Below are positions 9,241 through 18,584 of a DNA stretch of 64,000 nt, piece after piece. Origin of the DNA: Lachnospiraceae bacterium. Its GTDB lineage: Bacteria; Bacillota; Clostridia; Lachnospirales; Lachnospiraceae. The stretch lies in contig JAIKXN010000253.1 in assembly GCA_024684055.1 (NCBI GenBank), positions 1 to 64,000 of the forward strand, written 5' to 3'. Every line of letters starts with the position of its first letter. The stretch's first letter is position 1. The position numbers and the translations under genes are program-made. The notes below the pieces were generated by a model, which saw only the letters and a program-made list of their open reading frames with translations, ran no database searches and was not told where the DNA came from.

Positions 9241-10696
9241 AAAATTACTTGAAGGAATTCTGATTGAAGTTGTTTCCGGAAATCTTGATACGGAAATCAG
9301 TTCCTTATGCTATGACTCAAGAAAAGTTGAAAAAGGAAGCTGTTTCGTCTGCCTTACCGGTTTTAATACAGACGGCCATGAATATATAGATTCGGCGCTT
9401 GAAAAAGGTGCCGCTGCGCTTATAGTGGAGAAGGACGTTAAGATTGAGAATGACAAAGTTTCGGTTATAAAGGTGACTAATTCAAGAGTTGCGCTGTCAA
9501 AACTTGCATCCAATTTCTTCGATAATCCCGCAGACAGACTTATTGTTGTCGGTGTTACGGGAACAAAGGGAAAGACCACTACAACGCATATGTGCAAAAG
9601 CATTATGGAAGCATCAGGCGTTAAGGTCGGTATGATCGGTACTCTCGGTGCTTACACAGGAAACGAGCATATCGAGACAAAGAATACGACGCCCGAGTCA
9701 TATGAACTAATGGAACTCTTTAAGAAGATGGCCGATGCGGGATGCAGGGTTGTCTTTATGGAAGTATCTTCACAGGCCGTGAAGTTAAGAAGGATTGAGG
9801 GAATAAGATTTGCAATCGGTGCGTTTACGAATCTGTCTCCCGATCATATCGGACCCGGTGAACACGCTGATTTCGAAGAATACAAAAACTGCAAAAAAGA
9901 TTTCTTCAGACAGGTTGAAAACGCGGTTATCAATTCCGATGACGAATACGGAATCGAGATGGCTGAGTTTTCACCCTATCTTCATACCATATCCGTTAAA
10001 GAAAGCGCATATCTTTATGCGACGGATATAAGCAATACGTGGAAGAGCGATCTGATCGGAGTATCTTTTAAGATGCACGGAGATATCGAAAAAGACATCA
10101 CCATCGGTATTCCCGGACTTCACAATGTCGAAAATGCGCTTATTGCAGCTGAGATTACCCACCTTCTCGGAGCATCCGACGAAGATGTTATCGAAGGACT
10201 TAAAAATGTTTATATAAAGGGACGTACACAGCTTATCAAGGAGGCTGCACCCAGAGGAACATTCATCATAGATTACGCACATAATGCGATCAGTACCGAA
10301 AGCGTTCTTTCGACTCTGAGAGCTTACAATCCCGACAAGCTTACATGTCTATTCGGAGGCGGCGGAAACAAGCCCGTTGCAAGACGTCATGACATGGGAA
10401 GCGCTGCTTCGAAGTATTCCGATTATATAATTCTTACGGAAGACAATCCCAGATACGAGGAGATTGACGATATCAACAAATCGATCATTGAAGGCATTAA
10501 AGAATACGACTGCCCTTTTGAGGTTATTTATGATAGAAAAGAAGCAATCGAGCACCTTCTCGATATTTCGAAACCGGGCGAGATCGTGGCTCTTATCGGC
10601 AAGGGGCATGAGACGTATCAGGAAGTCAAAGGCGTAAAAAGATATTTCAGCGAAGAAGAAATCATCAGAGATTACATGAAAAACGTTAAAGGATAA
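9230..10696 (+). CDS. murE: UDP-MurNAc-tripeptide synthetase (meso-DAP-adding)
   Basis: A 488-residue cytoplasmic ligase that adds meso-diaminopimelate to UDP-MurNAc-L-Ala-D-Glu. The ATP loop GVTGTKGKTTT lies near residues 109-120, and the DAP-selecting motif DNPR is at 405-408, which distinguishes it from lysine-adding MurE. The start at 9230 is chosen from the GAAGGGG site at 9214-9220; an upstream in-frame ATG at 9203 lacks such a site. It overlaps dapF by 11 bases. A DAP-type peptidoglycan for this organism follows from the DNPR motif. Confidence 0.93.
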   Translation: MKLEKLLEGILIEVVSGNLDTEISSLCYDSRKVEKGSCFVCLTGFNTDGHEYIDSALEKGAAALIVEKDVKIENDKVSVIKVTNSRVALSKLASNFFDNPADRLIVVGVTGTKGKTTTTHMCKSIMEASGVKVGMIGTLGAYTGNEHIETKNTTPESYELMELFKKMADAGCRVVFMEVSSQAVKLRRIEGIRFAIGAFTNLSPDHIGPGEHADFEEYKNCKKDFFRQVENAVINSDDEYGIEMAEFSPYLHTISVKESAYLYATDISNTWKSDLIGVSFKMHGDIEKDITIGIPGLHNVENALIAAEITHLLGASDEDVIEGLKNVYIKGRTQLIKEAAPRGTFIIDYAHNAISTESVLSTLRAYNPDKLTCLFGGGGNKPVARRHDMGSAASKYSDYIILTEDNPRYEEIDDINKSIIEGIKEYDCPFEVIYDRKEAIEHLLDISKPGEIVALIGKGHETYQEVKGVKRYFSEEEIIRDYMKNVKG

Positions 10697-10697
10697 T

Positions 10698-11555
10698 ATG
10701 AGTACCGGAAAAAAAGTTTTTATAATTTTATCAATTGCATTTACGATCCTGTTTGCGGTTATTGCGTTTGTTTTGATCCCCAACAGAAAGTATTCGTTTC
10801 CGCTTGACGAGAACAAACTGGACATTCTCGTTGTGGGCGACAGTATTTTCTGTAATAACATATACGGAATTCCTGATCTGGCGGTTTACCTTGAGGAAAA
10901 AACGGGATGCGAGATCCAGAACTGTTCGATAGGCGGAACAAGTGCTTCCAAATTCAACAGGGGAAATGAAATAGATTATTATGCCGACAAACTGAATTTT
11001 TACAATGTGGCAAATATTATCTGTACGGGAAATGCTTCCACGGTGTCGGACAATACGCATTCGCTTTCGATAAACTTCCCTGACGGATACAAAAAGATGC
11101 TCTTTCTTGCGGGAACCGATCCGGCAAGGGAAGATTTTCTTATCGTCAATTACGGGATTAACGATGCGTTCATGAGAGTAAAGTGTAATTCCGACGACAA
11201 ATATGACAATTACACTTTCGGCGGGGCGATGAGACGCGGTATTGAGAAAATATCACAGAAATACCCGGACCTTAAGATCATCGTTAACGAAGTAAATTAT
11301 GCGACCATTATTCAGGTCGGCGAGAAAGACAGCGAATTTGATGAGATTACGGATCAGTTCAGAAAAGAGTACAATGCGGAACTTGAAAAAATAGCATCCG
11401 AATATCCGAATGTTTACTATTTCAGATTCAGTGATTACTGCGTGGTAAATGACGAAAATTACGAAGAATATCTTTTTGACGGAATACATTATAACGAGAA
11501 AGGCAAGGAAGCATACGCAACTGCGCTTGCTGAATATATCGGTGGATTAAACTAA
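10698..11555 (+). CDS. Membrane-anchored SGNH/GDSL hydrolase
   Basis: A 285-residue protein with one N-terminal hydrophobic helix (residues 7-28), probably a signal anchor that places the rest outside the cell. SGNH blocks are complete: GDSI near residue 50, the following Gly in GGTSASKF, N-containing YGINDAF near 153, and DGIHYNEKG near the end with the catalytic Asp and His. Such enzymes remove or transfer acyl groups on sugars, lipids or wall polymers; the substrate is unknown. It starts one base after the murE stop and its stop overlaps the next start, so it belongs to the murE operon. That makes wall or surface-polymer deacylation a reasonable inference. Confidence 0.8.
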   Translation: MSTGKKVFIILSIAFTILFAVIAFVLIPNRKYSFPLDENKLDILVVGDSIFCNNIYGIPDLAVYLEEKTGCEIQNCSIGGTSASKFNRGNEIDYYADKLNFYNVANIICTGNASTVSDNTHSLSINFPDGYKKMLFLAGTDPAREDFLIVNYGINDAFMRVKCNSDDKYDNYTFGGAMRRGIEKISQKYPDLKIIVNEVNYATIIQVGEKDSEFDEITDQFRKEYNAELEKIASEYPNVYYFRFSDYCVVNDENYEEYLFDGIHYNEKGKEAYATALAEYIGGLN

Positions 11556-12907
11556 TGGAAAAAAAGAAAGAAAACAACGGATCTTTTTTACAATATCTGA
11601 ATATAGCGGGTGCAGCGTGCCTGACCGGACTTACGGCGGTTCAGACCGTTCTTGCGATTCTTTGGCTGTCAAAGAACATGTTTGCCGGAGAAAACGGAAA
11701 AAGTGTTGTGTTCCATTATAAGGAAACAGGCAGTTTCGTACTCATGGGAGCAGTATTTTTCTTCCTTTTGCAAAATATCGTAAAGAAAGTTATTGGCGCC
11801 GAAGTTAAGTTTTGGCATTATGCGACAGTGGCGCTTTACGTAATGACACTTCCCGTGGTTTTAAGCATCAATTTCAACGCGACTTTGTATGCTGTCTGCA
11901 TTTCGTTTCTGCTTCTGCATGTTTTGTTTTCGTTAAGCTATTTTTATGGCAACCACGAACGAAGACTTTATGAACTCATAGGAATTTTTGCAATCCTTCT
12001 TGTTCTTTCGTATTTAAACAGGGCGGCTTTCTGGACGGGTGTTATCGAGACGTTTTTATTCCTTACGATTCAGCTTGTCAGAAATATAAAGATACGCCGA
12101 AAGAATATCGGTGACAAATCATGGAGAAACACACTTCTTCTTTTCTGCATTCTGATCATCATCATGCTTTTGCCGCAGTACTGTACCTACAATAACATTA
12201 AGCATACATTATACAGTCAGTCGCTTGAGGAACAGCTTTCGGCAAGAATAATAGTTCCCTATCTTGAATATGAAAAGAAAGACGGGGCGGAAGAATATCT
12301 GCTCGGTGTGATCAGAAACGCGGATTACGGTTACGGACATCCTTACAGGAATTTCAAGAATATTATTCACAGATACGAAGAAGACGGGCTTGATATGGAT
12401 ACCATATGGAAGAATCTTTACTCCAATGCATATTATCGTTACAGAAAGAGCATTGTGAAAAGATATCTGAGGGATTTCGCCAGAGGACTTGCATCGCCTT
12501 TTCTTACAGAGTCGGAGATGCACTCGGAAATGCTCGTGACACATCACGGATATTATTACGGACTCTTTGAGGAAAATGCCGAATACATATCGAATATATA
12601 CATGAAATTCTCGCTTTTTGCGCTTTTGTGTGTTTCGGCAGCAGTTCTCCTGCAGACGATCGCTCTTTTGATCATTGATGCGGTTAAGGGAAAATTTAAG
12701 CTTAAAATAGAAGAAGGCAGGCACAAGAGAATAGAAGCTGTCCTCTTAATTGCCTGCTTAGGAATTACAATGACTGCCATACAGACGCTGTTTTCGCTTG
12801 AAGGCACGTCGTATGTTTCGGGTATGGCCTCAATACTGACGTGTTTTTTGATCGCCACACTGACATGGTTTCGAAGATACAGAAATAAGACCAAAAGCGG
12901 AAAGTAA
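11555..12907 (+). CDS. Polytopic membrane protein of unknown function
   Basis: I do not recognise this 450-residue protein. It shows six hydrophobic helices in residues 10-220, a hydrophilic stretch of about 140 residues rich in Tyr, Arg and acidic residues (225-345), and about three helices at the C-terminus. The helix-loop-helix plan with a large polar loop resembles some polymer-synthesis membrane proteins, but I see no diagnostic motif. The start overlaps the stop of the SGNH gene by one base, indicating translational coupling, so the two products probably act together on an exported substrate. It converges with the minus-strand gene ending at 12909. Confidence 0.6.
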   Translation: MEKKKENNGSFLQYLNIAGAACLTGLTAVQTVLAILWLSKNMFAGENGKSVVFHYKETGSFVLMGAVFFFLLQNIVKKVIGAEVKFWHYATVALYVMTLPVVLSINFNATLYAVCISFLLLHVLFSLSYFYGNHERRLYELIGIFAILLVLSYLNRAAFWTGVIETFLFLTIQLVRNIKIRRKNIGDKSWRNTLLLFCILIIIMLLPQYCTYNNIKHTLYSQSLEEQLSARIIVPYLEYEKKDGAEEYLLGVIRNADYGYGHPYRNFKNIIHRYEEDGLDMDTIWKNLYSNAYYRYRKSIVKRYLRDFARGLASPFLTESEMHSEMLVTHHGYYYGLFEENAEYISNIYMKFSLFALLCVSAAVLLQTIALLIIDAVKGKFKLKIEEGRHKRIEAVLLIACLGITMTAIQTLFSLEGTSYVSGMASILTCFLIATLTWFRRYRNKTKSGK

Positions 12908-12908
12908 A

Positions 12909-14027
12909 TTATTTGCTTTCCGTAAGTCTGTCTTTTAAGAGAGTTACAAGACGGTCCGCTATCATTTGGCGGCCGTTTTTGTTTGGCGTGATTCCGTCAT
13001 CTTCAAGATAATTGTCGGCATTGTCTTCGTTAATAAGAACGCCGCTGTAGAGATCGATATATGAAACACCGAAGTAATCGGTAAGACGTCTTGCGGCATT
13101 GAATGTTTCTTCAATCGTTCCGTATCCTGTATCGTACATTGCACAGGATACTTTTTTGTTATCATCGTCAATCGCATAGCAGAATGCGGGAGAAACGAAA
13201 ACGTACTGTGTATTCGGATTATCGTAATTGAAAAGATAAACCGAAGTATATACGGCGCCGAGAAGGGTCTGAAGGTTTTCGGTCTGGGCATCCGCACTGT
13301 TTTCGTTAAAATTGATGGGCTGGTGACCTGCACGGTAATCATGACCGTCATAGCAGAACATAACAACGTCTATATTTGAAATATCAAGACCTTCGAGAGT
13401 AGAGATAACTTCCTCGTATCTTTCGATATCATATTTGTCTTTGTCGAGATAAAGCAGAGCTTCTTTCTGCTTCGAAAAATCTTTCCATTTCAGATTGAAT
13501 GCAAGCCAGAACAAAGTGAAATAGTCTTCGGGACATTCCGAAGGCGAAAGTTCTTCGTTGTTGAAAGCATTAAGGTATGAACCGGGAAGGCTGCAGTTGT
13601 ATATTTCAACCTTGTCGGACACTCCTTTTTCAAACAGATCGATTATTCCCGAACCGTCCGAAATGCCTTCGGAATAGGAATCGTTTCCGAGAATGAGAAC
13701 ATTCGTGACGCCGTCGTCCGAATCTTTTGCGATAAGCGAAGGAGGCATCAGAATAATATTGTCTTTTGTATCGAGCTTTATGCTTTCAATGTCTTCTTCC
13801 GTGATTATGTAGGGCTTTCCTTTATTCCATACCTGAATACGCAGTATGATAACGATAACGCATATTATCAGAAGAACCGGAAGCGCACATGCGATTATTC
13901 TCGGATAATTCGGAACGCGTTTTTTCTTTTTATGAGAGTGTCCCCCGCTGTTTCCCGAAGGTCTGTGAGGATTTGAACTTCTCTGCGAAGCTGAGTTTCT
14001 GTTTCTGTCTGAATTGTTATTTGCCAT
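12909..14027 (-). CDS. Degenerate SGNH-like membrane-anchored protein
   Basis: A 372-residue protein. The start at 14027 is preceded by an ACGGAG site; an in-frame upstream ATG is less likely. Residues 1-45 are polar, rich in Asn, Ser, His and Lys, followed by one helix near 48-70. The outer part keeps an SGNH-like layout with LILGNDSYSEG as block I, FCYDGHDYRAG where the Asn block is expected, and DDGITPNKNGRQ as the last block. Thr replaces the catalytic His of the D-x-x-H block, which is intact in the protein at 10698-11555. It may bind rather than cleave its ligand. The stop codon lies one base from that of the convergent gene. Confidence 0.65.
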   Translation of the reverse strand: MANNNSDRNRNSASQRSSNPHRPSGNSGGHSHKKKKRVPNYPRIIACALPVLLIICVIVIILRIQVWNKGKPYIITEEDIESIKLDTKDNIILMPPSLIAKDSDDGVTNVLILGNDSYSEGISDGSGIIDLFEKGVSDKVEIYNCSLPGSYLNAFNNEELSPSECPEDYFTLFWLAFNLKWKDFSKQKEALLYLDKDKYDIERYEEVISTLEGLDISNIDVVMFCYDGHDYRAGHQPINFNENSADAQTENLQTLLGAVYTSVYLFNYDNPNTQYVFVSPAFCYAIDDDNKKVSCAMYDTGYGTIEETFNAARRLTDYFGVSYIDLYSGVLINEDNADNYLEDDGITPNKNGRQMIADRLVTLLKDRLTESK

Positions 14028-14175
14028 ATTTAAATCTCCGTAACGGATGAAGTTTCCTTTTAAACCCGGCATCTGCAACAGTCTGACAAATAAAACAAAG
14101 TGTTGTAGTTTGCCTCTTTTTTTTAAACATATATTACATTATATTGTATGTAATTGCAAATAAAATGAGCATATG

Positions 14176-14204
14176 TTGAAAAACGGGTATAAATATGCTA
14201 TTAT
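14176..14204 (+). promoter_or_regulatory. Probable sigma-A promoter of the large GH25 gene
   Basis: TTGAAA at 14176-14181 and TATTAT at 14199-14204 have 17-base spacing. The leader then holds a small hairpin (GGGCA/TGCCC around GAA, about 14216-14228) before the ribosome site. Confidence 0.55.
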
Positions 14205-14277
14205 TTTCTATGTATGGGCAGAATGCCCAATATGTGCTTTTTAATGAATGATTTGATTATAAAATGCAGGTAGGAAA

Positions 14278-17200
14278 ATGAAGAAAAACAATATTTTTGA
14301 TACTGAAATTCAGATGGTCGATCTTGAAAGCATGGATAACATGGAAGTATCCTTTGACGAGACGAGCGAACCCAATCCCATGCTGGCTGACGATGTCAGA
14401 CTGAACATGAAGGAGACACAGGTTATTTCCGCAGAAGAAATAGAAAAAGTAATGAAAGAAAACACTGTGGAAGATCTGCCCGATTCGGGAGAAACAATCG
14501 TTATTCCGAGCCGTGTGATCAAAAAGGCGGTTATGGATATCCCGACTGATGCAGGATATTCAAATGCTTCGAATGATGCATACAAAAACAAAACCGGATT
14601 CGAAAACGATGAATTCGGCGAAACAGTTACGTTTGACACTCGGGTCATAAACGCGGCATATGAGGAAAAGAAAAATCCCAACATGCTCGAACCCGATGAA
14701 TCTTATGATTTTGAGGACGATATTGATGAACCGGCAAGAAAGAAAGTTCATCATGCAAAAGAAAAGAGCGAAAAAGAATTACGAGCCGAAGAAGAAAGAC
14801 AGTTAAGAAAAGAAGCCAGAGCCGAAGCAAGAGCAGAAGAGAGAGAGGCAAAAGCAGAGGCGAGAGCTGAAGAAAAAATGGCAAGAGCAGAAGCAAAGGC
14901 AGAAGCAGCAGCCGAAGCAAAGGAAGCAAAAATCGCCGCAAGAGCAGAAGCCAAAGAACTTAAAGCAGAGGCAGCAGCCGAAGCAAGAGAAGCGAAACTT
15001 GCCGCAAGAGCAGAAGAAAAAGAACTTAAAGCGGAAGCGGCAGCAGAAGCGAGAGAATCCAAACTTGCCGCAAGAGCAGAAGAAAAAGAACACAAAGCCG
15101 CAGCGGCAGCAGAAGCAAAAACTGCCGCAAAACAGGTGAATCCGGCAGCAAAGCAGGACAATCCGGCTGCTAAACAGGGTAATCCTGCCGCCAAGCAGGC
15201 AAATCCTGCTGCAAAGACCGGAGCGAAGCCTGCGGTTAAAAACGGAGCAAAACCTGCAGTCAAAACAGGAGCAAAACCTGCAGTCAAAACAGGAGCAAAA
15301 CCTGTTTCACAAAACGGTGCGGCTACCGCAGCAAGGCAGGGAAATCCCGCAGCCAAACCTGCAGCCAAACCCGCAGCGGCTAAGCCTGCAGGAACAGTGG
15401 CAAACAAACCGGTTCAGCATGCAAAGAGTTCTCCTGTTTCTCCTGCGAAAACAGAATTTCATCCTAAGGGAGAACAGCGTCCCAGGGTTCCCGAAATGCC
15501 GGTCAAGGTTGTTCCTCCTCAGGAAAAGAAACCCGCAGCTCCCTCACATGTTATCCCCGACATGGGAATGACACAGGAAATACCCGTGGAAAACATGAAT
15601 ACGGAAGCTTTGGATACAGCATCAGTTAATGAAAATATTCAGGAAAACATTCACAACGTACAGAATGTTTCGAGAGAAAAAGTCGTACACAAAAAATCAA
15701 AGAAGAAATCACGTACCGCATTCGGTATCGTTGAAATCTGCGGCGTTGCAATAGCTCTTCTTCTTGTGATCCTACTTGGTGTTCTCGGCGTAAAACTTAT
15801 AGAAAAAGGCAAACAGAAAAACAATGTGGCCCAGTTTGCAAGCATAGGTGCCCTTTATTCCGAAATGGATTCAATCGGAAACGAGGGAATTCTGGCAATC
15901 GGAGAGAAAGCATCGATAAGTTCCGTTAACGTTCCCGAAGAAACCGAAAGTACGGAAGAAGGCACGGAAGAAACAGACAACAATCAGAATGTTTCGCCCG
16001 TATCGGTTAATTTCCTTTCAATAGAAAAAGATTTAAAGATTAAATTCCTTGATAAAAACACCGGAAAACTTATAAGCGGAATTCAGTTTGAAGTAACTGC
16101 AAAAGGCCCTAAAGGAGACGATTTCAAATGGACCGACTCAGATATGGACGGCATGATCTATGTAGATAAGCTTCAGCCCGGTAATTATGAAGTTAAAGTA
16201 CTTTCGGTACCGCCTTATGAATTCCCTGATACCGCGACAACGGTTAAAGTACAGGATACGATCGTATATCAGGTTATCAATGTTATCGACGAGGCACAGG
16301 ATATGAGCCAGGTCGATCTTGCCAAGGAAGAAAACAACGGCAAGGAAGTCGATGAAGGAAACAAACTTCAGGATACCGTAGAGTTTGTTGAATCCACGGC
16401 GACTCCCATTGAGGGACAGGACGGATACGTAAAGATTGATAAAAGCAAGATAAAGGATCCCGCAACGTTACAGTCGGCATATCTCTGGGGCGGATTCAGA
16501 AGAGTTGATTCCATAACACTGCTCGTCGGAGAAATGACGGTTCTCAATGTTCCTCACGAAGCCAATCAGACTCTTATGTTTTCAAGCGACAACCCCGATG
16601 TTGTGACGGTATCTCCAAACGGAGACTTAACCGCAATAAATGAAGGTGTTGCCAATGTTACCGCTTCGATTCTTGATTCAGAGCAGACTATCATTTCGAA
16701 CATAGTTTACAATGTCACGGTTAAAAGAAGCAATTCAGGGCGTATACTGGTAATCGACGGACCGAACACGGTTGAAATCGGAAAAGAGATCGAACTGATT
16801 GCAACGGGTTTGGTTACCTGGTCAAGCAGCGACAACAATATAGCTGTAATTGACGATAGAGGCGTGGTAAAAGGAATTTCCGAAGGTACGGTAACGATTA
16901 CCGCGGTTTCTGCGGAAGATCCGAGTGTTAAAGCCGAATTTAAGATAACGGTTAAAAAAGGCGCCGTTCCCGTAAATGAACTGATTCTTTCAAGTTACAG
17001 CGAAACAATGAAGGTGGGCGACAAAGTTAAGATCAAAGTAACGCTTTCACCCGAAGGAGCGGATAACCCCGGAATCACATGGTCTTCGGATAATACGAAT
17101 GTCGCAGTGGTAGACAAAGGAACCATTACGGCTGTGGGAAGCGGAAATGCTACAATACTTGCACAGACAAATGACGGAAGAGGCATTTGTGCGGCTGTTA

Positions 17201-18408
17201 CGGTAACGGTTAAGCCGAGTGAGGATTTAACACTGGTAGTACTCGGTGAAACAAACATTCAGGTTACTGAGGTCACAGTCGGTGTGGGAAGCACATATAA
17301 GCTTACTCCCAAGGTAGAAGGATTCTTAACCGATAACGGCGTAACCTTCAGCAAAGATTCGAGTGATGCATTTTCAATCGATGCAAACGGTGTGATCAAA
17401 GGCGAGAAGGTCGGTGTCGGACAGGTTACCGTTACTACAAAGGAAAACGGCAAAGACAATAAACCTGTAGTGAAATACGTCAAAGTAACCGTACAGAATG
17501 ACGTGACCAAAGATACCACAAGCAAACTTAAATATCATTCCGAAAAGGATAATGCAGACCTTCCCGTTTACATCAAAACGGCGGACGGAAAATATGTCGA
17601 AGCAACTTATGCCGATTACTACAAGGAAGGTGTGGAATTCTACGTTGCCGGTACGGTTGAGTATAAATACACAGGCTGGCAGACACTTAACGGAAACGTA
17701 TATTATTTTACCAAAGAAGGTAAGAAAGTAACCGGAGAACAGGTTATCGGAGGTACGAAATATACATTCGCTTCCGATGGTGCTCTTCTTAAAGACACAA
17801 ACGGTTCAAGAGGTATCGACGTATCCACATATCAGGGAACCATTGACTGGACTGCAGTCAAGAATTCGGGTATTTCGTTTGTAATTATCAGATGCGGCTT
17901 CAGAGGATATACAAAGGGCGGTCTTATCATCGATTCGAAATATCAGTCATATATCAAAGGTGCAACCGCTGCAGGTCTTAAAGTTGGTATTTATCTCTTC
18001 TCGCAGGCAGTTAACGAAGCAGAGGCAGTGGAAGAAGCTTCACTCTGCGTTAACCTTGCTCAGGGATACAAGATTTCATATCCGATATTTATCGACAGCG
18101 AATACGCAAACGGAGCACATAACGGAAGAGCCGACGGACTTGACAAGGCAACCAGAACCGCTGTATGCAAGGCATTCTGCGAGACGGTTAAATCCGCAGG
18201 TTATACACCCGGTGTATATGCTTCCAAATCATGGTTCTACAATAAACTTGATGTTAATCAGTTAAATTCTTACAAGATATGGCTTGCTCATTATACAGGT
18301 CAGACCGATTACACCGGCAAATACGATTTGTGGCAGCATACAGACAAGGGAAGAGTTAACGGAATCAACGGAAACGTAGACCTTAACTTCAGTTATCTCG
18401 GATATTGA
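14278..18408 (+). CDS. Very large membrane-anchored GH25 lysozyme with Ig-like domains and long inner tail
   Basis: A 1376-residue protein. Residues 1-155 are acidic; 155-290 hold 22-residue Ala/Glu/Lys/Arg repeats; 290-380 hold NPAAKQ and GAKPAVK repeats. One helix near 480-508 makes a type II topology likely, with about 480 residues in the cytoplasm. Outside come a SpaA/prealbumin-like domain (about 585-665), Big_2 Ig-like domains (about 735-1070), a choline-binding-like Trp/Tyr repeat (about 1120-1170) and a GH25 muramidase from 1178. Catalytic D1181 (GIDVS), D1273 and E1275 (FIDSE) are present, so it should cut the MurNAc-GlcNAc bond of peptidoglycan. It is monocistronic, with its own promoter and terminator. 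Confidence 0.9.
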   Translation: MKKNNIFDTEIQMVDLESMDNMEVSFDETSEPNPMLADDVRLNMKETQVISAEEIEKVMKENTVEDLPDSGETIVIPSRVIKKAVMDIPTDAGYSNASNDAYKNKTGFENDEFGETVTFDTRVINAAYEEKKNPNMLEPDESYDFEDDIDEPARKKVHHAKEKSEKELRAEEERQLRKEARAEARAEEREAKAEARAEEKMARAEAKAEAAAEAKEAKIAARAEAKELKAEAAAEAREAKLAARAEEKELKAEAAAEARESKLAARAEEKEHKAAAAAEAKTAAKQVNPAAKQDNPAAKQGNPAAKQANPAAKTGAKPAVKNGAKPAVKTGAKPAVKTGAKPVSQNGAATAARQGNPAAKPAAKPAAAKPAGTVANKPVQHAKSSPVSPAKTEFHPKGEQRPRVPEMPVKVVPPQEKKPAAPSHVIPDMGMTQEIPVENMNTEALDTASVNENIQENIHNVQNVSREKVVHKKSKKKSRTAFGIVEICGVAIALLLVILLGVLGVKLIEKGKQKNNVAQFASIGALYSEMDSIGNEGILAIGEKASISSVNVPEETESTEEGTEETDNNQNVSPVSVNFLSIEKDLKIKFLDKNTGKLISGIQFEVTAKGPKGDDFKWTDSDMDGMIYVDKLQPGNYEVKVLSVPPYEFPDTATTVKVQDTIVYQVINVIDEAQDMSQVDLAKEENNGKEVDEGNKLQDTVEFVESTATPIEGQDGYVKIDKSKIKDPATLQSAYLWGGFRRVDSITLLVGEMTVLNVPHEANQTLMFSSDNPDVVTVSPNGDLTAINEGVANVTASILDSEQTIISNIVYNVTVKRSNSGRILVIDGPNTVEIGKEIELIATGLVTWSSSDNNIAVIDDRGVVKGISEGTVTITAVSAEDPSVKAEFKITVKKGAVPVNELILSSYSETMKVGDKVKIKVTLSPEGADNPGITWSSDNTNVAVVDKGTITAVGSGNATILAQTNDGRGICAAVTVTVKPSEDLTLVVLGETNIQVTEVTVGVGSTYKLTPKVEGFLTDNGVTFSKDSSDAFSIDANGVIKGEKVGVGQVTVTTKENGKDNKPVVKYVKVTVQNDVTKDTTSKLKYHSEKDNADLPVYIKTADGKYVEATYADYYKEGVEFYVAGTVEYKYTGWQTLNGNVYYFTKEGKKVTGEQVIGGTKYTFASDGALLKDTNGSRGIDVSTYQGTIDWTAVKNSGISFVIIRCGFRGYTKGGLIIDSKYQSYIKGATAAGLKVGIYLFSQAVNEAEAVEEASLCVNLAQGYKISYPIFIDSEYANGAHNGRADGLDKATRTAVCKAFCETVKSAGYTPGVYASKSWFYNKLDVNQLNSYKIWLAHYTGQTDYTGKYDLWQHTDKGRVNGINGNVDLNFSYLGY
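14790..15310 (+). repeat. Low-complexity coding repeats in the GH25 gene
   Basis: The region encodes about three to four 22-residue units rich in Ala, Glu, Lys and Arg, then NPAAKQ units, then GAKPAVKT units. At 15256-15303 a 24-base unit (GCAGTCAAAACAGGAGCAAA plus ACCT) occurs twice in a row without change, which suggests recent slippage and length variation between strains. Confidence 0.8.
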
Positions 18409-18429
18409 TTTTCCAAAAAAATTAAACAT

Positions 18430-18479
18430 AACGCCTTAATCATACGGACACTGAAGTACATATGATTAAGGCGTTTTTT
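18430..18479 (+). terminator. Intrinsic terminator after the large GH25 gene
   Basis: A perfect 15-base stem, AACGCCTTAATCATA (18430-18444) with its complement at 18461-18475, is followed by a T-run. Confidence 0.92.
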
Positions 18480-18584
18480 GAAGATTTCAACTCGTTGACA
18501 GATGCAATATATAAAGTTAAAATTAAGATGTGTTTTCGGTAATTTTATGAAGGGGAATTACGCGAATAATTCGCTATTGGTAAT

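Noticed and set aside
14751-15407. Antisense frame of 218 Ala/Leu/Phe-rich residues in the GH25 gene
   Set aside because: It is a shadow of the Ala/Glu/Lys-rich repeats, with no ribosome site.
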